Positions 18,514 through 25,261 of a stretch of 62,377 nucleotides of DNA are shown here, piece by piece. How positions within the stretch are numbered: position 1 is the stretch's first letter; each line of letters begins with the position of its first letter. Origin of the DNA: an uncultured Bacteroidales bacterium (GTDB lineage Bacteria; Bacteroidota; Bacteroidia; Bacteroidales; UBA932); contig CALUPD010000024.1 of the NCBI GenBank assembly GCA_944322605.1, forward strand, positions 1 through 62,377. The letters are read 5' to 3'. The notes under the pieces were generated by a model. It saw only the letters and a program-made list of their open reading frames with translations, searched no databases and was not told the origin of the DNA. A program made the position numbers and the translations under genes.

Positions 18514-19593
18514 CTACATCCCGAAAAACAACATAGTTCCCCCTACGACAAGCCCTACCGCCATGTTTATTAGCTTTGCCGTTATAAAATCCTTTTTATT
18601 ATGAGCCAGCAGGGGCAGCGTGGAATGCCCGTCCTGGACTATCGAATTTGCAAGCAAAATGGAAAGAGGTATCGCTCCGGCCGAAAAAAGGCCTATGAAA
18701 ACCATATGCGGGCCTGATTCCGGAATCATGCCTATCAGCACTGCAAGCAAAAGGACCAGGGCTATGTTATCGCTTATGATTTCATCGGCGTTGAAATACG
18801 CAAGTCCGGCCTGGACCGCGAACAACGCGCCGAATGTCCACAGAAAGACGGGCATCATATGCTTGCTGATTATATGATGCCAAAGATGCTCCTCGACGAA
18901 ATGCTCGTCAGCCGTCAGGGTGAACAGAAGCACTATGCAGCAGAGCGCGGCGAAAATCACATTTATCCACCTTTCGCCCAATATGTCCATATGCAAATGC
19001 CCGTCAGGGGCGGATGCCGCCGCATGATCGTGACCGATCAAGCCGGAAAATACGGCAACGGAGAAAAATGCCATGAACAGCAGAATCAGAAGCCGCTTCG
19101 CGGATATGTTTTTCAGCACCGCGTATGATTTTTTCCTGAACGGCGAAGGGAGGGTCTCGTTTTTATGGACTTCGAAAGCCAGGTCGCATTTGTTTCCGGC
19201 AAGCCCGGTCTTTTTGAACGCCTTGTCTGTCAAAATGCCGGTAACAATAGCTATGGCGAACAATATGGCGAATAGCAGCAAGGCAGTCGCGGGCATCATC
19301 GCCAGCATGACAAAAGCCTCGTCGCCGGAGGAAGATATCATCATCGCCACGATTGCCCCGAACGAAATGATTCCATGCGTATATAACGACACGGTCGCGA
19401 ATCCGCCTATGCACCCCGGCACAAGGCCGAGCAAGGAGGCCACTATGACCTGCATTGCAGGATTTCCTTTCAGCCTGGAAAACCACGCCCCTTTTGAATA
19501 AATGTTCACATACTCGATCATTATCATCATCATGATGACAAGACCGGTAATCAAAACGCTGTTTTTCAAGACTCCTAAGACCAGATGCTCCAC
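18514..19593 (-). CDS. Putative 10-TM heavy-metal exporter (ArsP_2-like)
   Basis: A 359-residue polytopic membrane protein with about ten hydrophobic segments and a central loop rich in His (GHDHAAASAPDGHLH). The pattern, with repeated SSSGDEAFVML-like and PESGPHMVFIG segments, matches the family annotated as putative manganese or heavy-metal exporter. Substrate unknown; the His-rich loop suggests a divalent metal (inference). It starts with GTG at 19593, overlapping the meaB stop in TAGTG, so it is translationally coupled to meaB. Confidence 0.72.
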   Translation of the reverse strand: MEHLVLGVLKNSVLITGLVIMMMIMIEYVNIYSKGAWFSRLKGNPAMQVIVASLLGLVPGCIGGFATVSLYTHGIISFGAIVAMMISSSGDEAFVMLAMMPATALLLFAILFAIAIVTGILTDKAFKKTGLAGNKCDLAFEVHKNETLPSPFRKKSYAVLKNISAKRLLILLFMAFFSVAVFSGLIGHDHAAASAPDGHLHMDILGERWINVIFAALCCIVLLFTLTADEHFVEEHLWHHIISKHMMPVFLWTFGALFAVQAGLAYFNADEIISDNIALVLLLAVLIGMIPESGPHMVFIGLFSAGAIPLSILLANSIVQDGHSTLPLLAHNKKDFITAKLINMAVGLVVGGTMLFFGM

Positions 19594-20714
19594 TATTTCC
19601 TGCTCCTGTCGTATATGTCCATGAGCTTGTGCGCCGCCATGAACGATTCCATTTTTCCGTCAAGCACCGATTTCTCGAAATCCCCAATGACTTTTACGAT
19701 TTCGGGATTTTCATAAAAGGAATTCCGTAGAGTCTCGTTGATGCTTTCATATAGCCAGTAGCGTGCCTGTTCCCTGCGCTTGCGCAAATAATACCCGTTC
19801 TCCTTTACGAGCTTGAAGTAGGCATATATCTTTTCCAATATCTCGTCAAGCCCGTCCTTGGTAACCGCCGAAGACGTGAGAGCGGTAGGAATCCAGCCCG
19901 ATTCGGTCGGGGGAAAAAGATGAAGCGCATTGGAGTACAAGGCTTTTGCCATATTGGCTTTTTCCACGTTGTTGCCGTCCGCCTTGGTTATGGCTATCAG
20001 GTCGGACATTTCCATGATGCCCCTTTTTATTCCTTGAAGCTCGTCCCCGGCTCCTGAAAGCATAAGGAGAAGGAAAAAATCGCTCATGGAATGAACAGTG
20101 GTTTCCGACTGGCCCACGCCGACCGTTTCGATGAAAATGACATCATATCCGGCGGCTTCGCACAGGATTATTGTCTCCCTTGTCTTGCGGGCGACTCCCC
20201 CGAGAGATCCCGCGCTCGGGCTGGGACGTATGAAAGCGTTGGGATCGTTGCACAGGGTTTCCATTCTCGTCTTGTCACCCAATATGCTTCCTCCGGACCT
20301 TTCGCTGCTCGGATCTATGGCAAGCACGGCAAGCTTATGCCCTCTTGAAGTCAGCAAGCCTCCGAAAGCCTCGATGAACGTGCTTTTGCCTGCACCCGGG
20401 ACACCTGTTATGCCTATACGCATCGACATGTTCCTGTTTTCGGACTGGCACGCCTCTACTATTTTCTGTGCCATTTCCCTGTGCGCGGGAAGAGAACTTT
20501 CCACAAGGGTTATAGCGCGGCTCAGCACTACCCTGTCGCCTTTTCTTATTCCATCCATGTAATCCTCGAAGGACAGTTCCTTTATGCGGTTCTTCTTGTA
20601 AAACGACTTGATGTACGGATTAAGGACAGGCGGCTGTTCGACCCCGTCATTCACGTTCAATGCAGTATCCTTGTGATTTTCCTTATATTCCTCGTTTTCG
20701 AAATGATTCCCCAT
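19593..20714 (-). CDS. meaB: Methylmalonyl-CoA mutase-associated GTPase MeaB
   Basis: 373 residues of the G3E GTPase family. MeaB protects and loads adenosylcobalamin-dependent methylmalonyl-CoA mutase. The P-loop is GITGVPGAGKSTF; further motifs are DPSSERSGGSILGDKTRM, ETVGVGQSE and the specificity motif ITKADGNN. The start at 20714 gives MGNHFENEEYK, which lines up with the N-terminus I recall for Bacteroides homologues; an ATG 42 bases upstream is an alternative. The mutase genes are not in the window, but the epimerase and decarboxylase of the same pathway lie at 49.8-54.5 kb. Preceded by a DUF1573 gene and overlapped by an exporter gene. Confidence 0.92.
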   Translation of the reverse strand: MGNHFENEEYKENHKDTALNVNDGVEQPPVLNPYIKSFYKKNRIKELSFEDYMDGIRKGDRVVLSRAITLVESSLPAHREMAQKIVEACQSENRNMSMRIGITGVPGAGKSTFIEAFGGLLTSRGHKLAVLAIDPSSERSGGSILGDKTRMETLCNDPNAFIRPSPSAGSLGGVARKTRETIILCEAAGYDVIFIETVGVGQSETTVHSMSDFFLLLMLSGAGDELQGIKRGIMEMSDLIAITKADGNNVEKANMAKALYSNALHLFPPTESGWIPTALTSSAVTKDGLDEILEKIYAYFKLVKENGYYLRKRREQARYWLYESINETLRNSFYENPEIVKVIGDFEKSVLDGKMESFMAAHKLMDIYDRSRK

Positions 20715-20762
20715 AATATTGTTTTTTTCGGCAAGCGCGGACGGAGCCGCCTGCATTGCCGG

Positions 20763-21848
20763 TTAGTTTCCTACTGACACGAACAGGTTCACCATCGGCC
20801 TCGACGGCGAATTCGTTATCAATGTTATGATATATAATTTCTCGCTGTTTTCCATCATGTCAGACGTATCGACGCAAACGCGTATCTCCCCGCTGTCCGA
20901 AGGGCCGGTCGGGTTTTCCGGATATTTTACAGTTATATTTTCACTGTTGGCATCCGATGCATATATCTCGAAAGGCTCGCGCCCGTTGTTTACGAACCTG
21001 AATGAAACATTTATTATTTCTCCGGCGGGGACGTCTGAAAACGTATATGAGCTTTTATCGAAAACCGGCAATGCGGCGAATGCCTTCTTGGATGCCGGCA
21101 TGCCTGTAAAATCAGGCTTGAGAAGAAACTCCGCGCTTATCCGCCCGGCCTCGTTTCCGTTCACGGATACCGGGAGCTCATAAGAGGTCCTGCCCCACCC
21201 AGCCTTGCCGGCCTTTGAATCATAGGATATTGCAAATCCTGCCACGTCTCGCGCCCCTATGGTCGCGCTGCGCGGAGAAACGGACATTCCCTCAGGCAAT
21301 TCCGGAAACGATACCTCTATGCTTTTCTTGAGCATGTTGGCGATAGTGAAGCTGTCTTCCTCGCAACGGCCTTCCGGTATTTGTCCCAAATCGATATTCC
21401 GCGATTTCAGGCCCGTCCCGCCGAATCGCACCGGATAAAGCTCTTCAAGGCTTTTCTTTTTTTCATGGACTGTTCCCCTGAGCCTTAGAAGGACAGGACG
21501 GCTCGTAGCCGAATTATATACCGTCAGGACTTTGTCGAAAGGATAAGGGCCCTGGTCATTGAGGAAAGTCACTTTGATTTTTCCGCTCTCGCCGGGACGG
21601 ATCGGGGCCTTGCTCCATTGCGGCTGCGTGCATCCGCACGATGATATTATATTATGTATTACCACAGGGCTGTCGCCCGTATTCTTATAACCGAATTCGC
21701 AATATTGGGGACCGTCGTCTATAAGTATGTCCCCGAAATCATGGACCATGCTTTCGAATACAAGTTCGCCTTTGGCATATACTCTTGATACGCAAAGGGA
21801 AACACACGATATTATCATCGACAGGATTATTATATTCTTTCGTGTCAT
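20763..21848 (-). CDS. Exported DUF1573 domain protein
   Basis: A 361-residue protein with an N-terminal signal peptide (hydrophobic core at about residues 5-22) and Ig-like DUF1573 repeats. The first repeat contains the family signature: HDFGDI, then GYKNTGDSPVVI and the SSCGCT motif. Less conserved repeats follow at about 125-215 and 250-355. DUF1573 proteins are abundant in Bacteroidota and exported; their function is unsettled. The ATG at 21848 gives MTRKNIIILSMIISC. It is first of a probable three-gene run with meaB and the exporter. Confidence 0.85.
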   Translation of the reverse strand: MTRKNIIILSMIISCVSLCVSRVYAKGELVFESMVHDFGDILIDDGPQYCEFGYKNTGDSPVVIHNIISSCGCTQPQWSKAPIRPGESGKIKVTFLNDQGPYPFDKVLTVYNSATSRPVLLRLRGTVHEKKKSLEELYPVRFGGTGLKSRNIDLGQIPEGRCEEDSFTIANMLKKSIEVSFPELPEGMSVSPRSATIGARDVAGFAISYDSKAGKAGWGRTSYELPVSVNGNEAGRISAEFLLKPDFTGMPASKKAFAALPVFDKSSYTFSDVPAGEIINVSFRFVNNGREPFEIYASDANSENITVKYPENPTGPSDSGEIRVCVDTSDMMENSEKLYIITLITNSPSRPMVNLFVSVGN

Positions 21849-21881
21849 CGGCCTGCTGGTTAATCTTTTTGTTAAAATATA

Positions 21882-21914
21882 TTGCAAAGATAATAGTTCT
21901 TTTTAGTAACTTTG
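21882..21914 (+). promoter_or_regulatory. Ferredoxin gene promoter
   Basis: TTG at 21882-21884, a 22-base spacer and TAACTTTG at 21907-21914. The gene starts 32 bases after the -7 box. Confidence 0.7.
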
Positions 21915-21945
21915 CACTACAATTAACACTAAAATATATTTTGAT

Positions 21946-22116
21946 ATGGCTTACAAAATTTCTGAAGATTGCGCAGCTTGCGGAACTTGCATCGATGAAT
22001 GTCCAGTAGGAGCTATCTCTGAAGGAGATATCTACAAAATCGACCCTAACGTATGTACTGAATGCGGTACATGCGCAAGCGTTTGTCCTATGGGCGCCAT
22101 TTCACTTGACAAGTAA
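21946..22116 (+). CDS. 2[4Fe-4S] ferredoxin
   Basis: A 56-residue bacterial ferredoxin (MAYKISEDCAACGTCIDECP...), with two CxxCxxCxxxC-P motifs: CAACGTCIDECP and CTECGTCASVCP. These bind two low-potential [4Fe-4S] clusters used in anaerobic electron transfer, for example with pyruvate:ferredoxin oxidoreductase. It is a single-gene unit with a good promoter and a strong terminator. Its third base choices (GCT, GGT, TCT) differ from the neighbours and resemble those of highly expressed genes. Confidence 0.96.
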   Translation: MAYKISEDCAACGTCIDECPVGAISEGDIYKIDPNVCTECGTCASVCPMGAISLDK

Positions 22117-22155
22117 CAGCAATCCTGCTGAAAACAGAAGGCCTCGCGCCTTCAT

Positions 22156-22199
22156 AAAAATATCCGATGGAAGTAAGTACCGCCATCGGATATTTTTTT
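22156..22199. terminator. Bidirectional terminator between ferredoxin and rho
   Basis: A perfect 15-base-pair inverted repeat (AAAAATATCCGATGG and its complement) around a 12-base loop, with T-runs on both strands. It can end the ferredoxin transcript and the convergent rho transcript. Confidence 0.88.
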
Positions 22200-22254
22200 G
22201 CCTTGAAACCGGCCCTGTCCCGCCGTCCGGACAGGAGCCGGCCTTATCACAACC

Positions 22255-24402
22255 CTATCCGTTCATGGATATGAGGAATTCCTCGTTCGTCTGCACCTTT
22301 TCAAGCCTCGACTTCATGAATTCCATGGCTTCTACGGAGTTCATGTCCGCAAGGTAATTTCTCAACAGCCATATCCTGTTAAGATAATCCGCAGGATAAA
22401 GAAGGTCGTCCCGCCTTGTGCTGCTTAACGTAACATCCACAGCCGGGAAAAGCCTCTTGTTGGACAATTTCCTGTCAAGCTGCAACTCCATGTTACCTGT
22501 TCCCTTGAATTCCTCGAAGATGACTTCGTCCATTTTCGAACCGGTTTCAGTAAGTGCGGTCGCAAGAATCGTAAGGGACCCTCCGTTTTCTATATTCCTC
22601 GCCGCGCCGAAAAACCTCTTTGGCTTATGGAGAGCATTCGCGTCCACTCCGCCGCTCAACACTTTTCCGGAAGCAGGCTGCACTGTATTGAATGCCCTTG
22701 CCAGCCTTGTTATCGAATCGAGGAATATAACCACGTCATGCCCGCATTCAACCAGCCTCTTTGCCTTTTCAATAACTATGTTCGCGACTTTCACATGCCT
22801 TTCGGCCGGTTCGTCGAAAGTGGATGCCACGACTTCCGCCTTTACGCTTCTCTGCATGTCAGTGACTTCTTCCGGCCTTTCGTCTATCAAAAGCACTATC
22901 ACATAGACTTCAGGATGGTTGTCCGCAATCGCGTTCGCTATAGACTTGAGCAAAACGGTCTTTCCTGTTTTCGGAGGAGCAACGATAAGTCCCCTCTGCC
23001 CCTTCCCTATAGGCGTAAACAAGTCCACAATCCTATTGGACAATGAATTATGTCCGTTAGAAGTTATGTCGAACTTTTCGTTAGGGAAAAGAGGGGTAAG
23101 GAAATCGAAAGGCACGCGATCCCTTATATACTCAGGGCTGCGCCCGTTTATCTGGTTCACTTTAACCAACGGGAAATATTTGTCACCGTCTCTCGGAGGA
23201 CGGATTTCCCCGCTCAACGTATCTCCCGTCTTCAACCCGAACAGCTTGATTTGCGATTGGGAGACATAAATGTCGTCCGGTGAATTAAGGTAATTATAGT
23301 CCGAGGACCTGAGGAATCCGTAACCGTCCTGAATTATTTCAAGGACTCCGGACGCCTCCACGACGCCTTCGAATTCGAATTTAGGCTGCTTTTTGTTGGA
23401 TTCCTGCTGGATATTCTGCTGTGACTGATCAGAATCATTCAGGATTTTCTTCACTCTGTCGGAAGACTGCACGGCAGGCAAATTATTGGGAACCTGCTGG
23501 ATCTGAGCCCTGTTTTGCGGCTGCGCCTGCTGGAAAGGCCTGATTCCTGCCGCATTTTGGAAAAGGCGCGATTCGGTCTTCGCATACTGCGCGCCTTGTT
23601 TCTGCCTTGCCTGGTCCTGATTCTGCTGGGTATTGTAAACCGGCACTCCCTGCTTCCTGTCATCAGGACCCTGATCCTGGAATTCGGGAACTTGTTCCTG
23701 CGCGTAATCGGGCCTCGATATGCGTTCCCTCTTTTTTCTTGCCGGTTTCTGCTGTCCTTGCAAATCCTCTTCGCCTTTTACCTCAGGATATGCCTGGTCC
23801 TGATTGGCCCGTGCCTGCGCAGGCACGGCATTTGACTGCCTCTCTCCCGCCGTCATTTCCTCTTTGACAGATTCTCCGGTTTCAGCTTCGGAACGGCCTG
23901 CGGCTTTCTTCGGGCGTCCCCTTCTTTTCTTTTCCGTATTTTCATCTTCTTCGATCCTGCCATCCGGACGCCTTGCGTCTTTTCCTGCAACGGGTCCACG
24001 GGCGGCAGCCGCGCCATCCTGATTGGACATCCTGTCTTTTGCCTGAACCGGTTCCGAAGCATCGTCCTGCTTGGATTTCGACACTGCAGGCCTTCCTTTC
24101 TTCCTGTTCTGGTTATTCTGACGGACATTGTCTTCCTGCAAGGAATTTTCTTCGACAGAAGATCTTGAATCCTGAGACTTGGACACCTCCGTTCTGTCAG
24201 ACTTGTTTTTCACAGACACGGTCCCCTTCTTTCTTCCTCTCTTTGGCAGAGGCTTGTCGATATTCTTGATGGCCTGCTCGTCAAGGATCCTGTAAATAAG
24301 GTCTTCCTTCGTAGCAGACTTTATTTTCTCTATCCCAAGCCCGCTTGCCACTGCAATCAAGTCTTCCAGACTCATATTGCTCAATTCTATGATATCGTAC
24401 AT
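22255..24402 (-). CDS. rho: Transcription termination factor Rho with long disordered insert
   Basis: A 715-residue RNA-dependent helicase that ends transcription. Domains: the N-terminal helical Rho_N (residues 5-43), a low-complexity Gln/Asn/Lys/Arg/Asp-rich insert (about 45-338), the RNA-binding cold-shock-like domain starting near 340 ([16 protein letters not shown]), and the RecA-type motor with Walker [15 protein letters not shown] near 475 and [16 protein letters not shown]. coli Rho has 419 residues, so nearly 300 are extra. Similar inserts in gut Bacteroides are reported to drive phase separation. The insert here has AT-hook-like cores ([27 protein letters not shown]). Last gene before the ferredoxin terminator. 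Confidence 0.96.
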   Translation of the reverse strand: MYDIIELSNMSLEDLIAVASGLGIEKIKSATKEDLIYRILDEQAIKNIDKPLPKRGRKKGTVSVKNKSDRTEVSKSQDSRSSVEENSLQEDNVRQNNQNRKKGRPAVSKSKQDDASEPVQAKDRMSNQDGAAAARGPVAGKDARRPDGRIEEDENTEKKRRGRPKKAAGRSEAETGESVKEEMTAGERQSNAVPAQARANQDQAYPEVKGEEDLQGQQKPARKKRERISRPDYAQEQVPEFQDQGPDDRKQGVPVYNTQQNQDQARQKQGAQYAKTESRLFQNAAGIRPFQQAQPQNRAQIQQVPNNLPAVQSSDRVKKILNDSDQSQQNIQQESNKKQPKFEFEGVVEASGVLEIIQDGYGFLRSSDYNYLNSPDDIYVSQSQIKLFGLKTGDTLSGEIRPPRDGDKYFPLVKVNQINGRSPEYIRDRVPFDFLTPLFPNEKFDITSNGHNSLSNRIVDLFTPIGKGQRGLIVAPPKTGKTVLLKSIANAIADNHPEVYVIVLLIDERPEEVTDMQRSVKAEVVASTFDEPAERHVKVANIVIEKAKRLVECGHDVVIFLDSITRLARAFNTVQPASGKVLSGGVDANALHKPKRFFGAARNIENGGSLTILATALTETGSKMDEVIFEEFKGTGNMELQLDRKLSNKRLFPAVDVTLSSTRRDDLLYPADYLNRIWLLRNYLADMNSVEAMEFMKSRLEKVQTNEEFLISMNG

Positions 24403-24579
24403 GAAATATTTAAATTCTTTACAATAAACGCCGTACTGTCAGTCCGTCCGCTTACCGCAATTTTATATTGAGATTTAAACCGGTCCGAAAAGAATATTCG
24501 GACATCACAAAGATATGCATAAAAAAAATAACGGCAAAATGTTTATCAAGCGGCAATGCGACAGGCAGGAACAGGCAGC

Positions 24580-24606
24580 AAAAAGGCCGCGCGGAAATGC
24601 GCGGCC
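24580..24606 (-). terminator. Minus-strand terminator of repeat unit A
   Basis: GGCCGCGC and GCGCGGCC form a perfect 8-base-pair stem with a six-base loop, followed on the minus strand by five T. It lies between ridA and rho and closes the downstream structured unit. Confidence 0.8.
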
Positions 24607-24627
24607 CGTTAATTTGCAACGCCGTAA

Positions 24628-24691
24628 GCTTCGCTGTCGCTTGCGGCAATAACCGCTGCGCCTCGGCAGAGCTTTCAAGCAAGCTTGAAGC
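24628..24691 (-). repeat. Structured intergenic repeat unit A (43-base core plus hairpin)
   Basis: The 43-base core at 24628-24670 is identical to the core at 24775-24818 except for one missing C. Next to it at 24671-24691 is a hairpin: GCTT, a bulged T, CAAGC, loop AA, GCTTG, AAGC. Read on the minus strand the order is hairpin, core, terminator (24580-24606), the same as in unit B. No open reading frame of note covers it. Confidence 0.75.
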
Positions 24692-24693
24692 AT

Positions 24694-24722
24694 AAAAAAG
24701 GCCGCAGGTGAACCTGCGGCTC
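24694..24722 (-). terminator. Minus-strand terminator of repeat unit B
   Basis: GCCGCAGGT and ACCTGCGGC form a perfect 9-base-pair stem; six T follow on the minus strand. It probably ends the lptD-ridA transcript or a small RNA from unit B. Confidence 0.82.
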
Positions 24723-24774
24723 GGAACATCAAGGCATGGAAGCCTTACGGATATTTTTTTTGCGGGTTATTTCC

Positions 24775-24844
24775 GCTTCGCTGTCGCTTCGCGGCAATAA
24801 CCGCTGCGCCTCGGCAGAACCCTCAAGCGAGCTTGGGGTTCTGC
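24775..24844 (-). repeat. Structured intergenic repeat unit B (44-base core plus hairpin)
   Basis: The core at 24775-24818 matches unit A at 43 of 44 positions. The adjoining hairpin (24814-24844) is GCAGAACCC, a bulged T, CAAGC, loop GA, GCTTG, GGGTTCTGC: 14 pairs. Compared with unit A the lower stem has changed on both sides while the bulged T, the CAAGC/GCTTG upper stem and the two-base loop are kept. The whole 24403-24858 interval has no gene; it holds these two units and their terminators. Confidence 0.75.
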
Positions 24845-24858
24845 ACTCGGCTTGCGGG

Positions 24859-25239
24859 TTATTTTACAGCAATTACATCGACCTCGGCGAGAGCGCCTTT
24901 AGGAAGCGCGGCTACGGCATAAGCCACCCTTGCAGGGAACGGTTCGGAATAGAACTGCGAATACACTTCGTTAAGGACTCCGAAATCTTTCATGTCAGTA
25001 AGGTAAACAGTAGATTTTACCACATCTGTGAAAGAGTATCCCGCTTCTTCGAGTATATAGGATATGTTCTTGAATATCTGCACAAGCTGTTCCCTGACTC
25101 CTCCAGGAGCGAATTCGCCTGTTTTTTCATCTATAGGGAGCTGCCCTGATACATACAATGTACGATCAGCCAATATAGCCTGGCTGTACGGACCTACGGC
25201 CTTGGGAGCCAAAGGTGATGCTATAACTTTCTTTACCAT
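24859..25239 (-). CDS. ridA: RidA family enamine/imine deaminase
   Basis: A 126-residue RidA/YjgF protein, which hydrolyses reactive 2-aminoacrylate formed by PLP enzymes to pyruvate and ammonia. The family signature near the C-terminus is PARVAYAVAALPKGALAEVD, with the carboxylate-binding Arg and the conserved Glu. The N-terminal SPLAPKAVGPYSQAI is also typical. It follows lptD by 22 bases and is probably on its transcript. Confidence 0.95.
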   Translation of the reverse strand: MVKKVIASPLAPKAVGPYSQAILADRTLYVSGQLPIDEKTGEFAPGGVREQLVQIFKNISYILEEAGYSFTDVVKSTVYLTDMKDFGVLNEVYSQFYSEPFPARVAYAVAALPKGALAEVDVIAVK

Positions 25240-25261
25240 AATATATTTGATTTAAATGAAT

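Noticed and set aside
19593..20756. Longer meaB start at 20756
   Set aside because: The extra 14 residues have no counterpart in the homologues I recall; the ATG at 20714 matches the usual N-terminus, though the longer form is not excluded.
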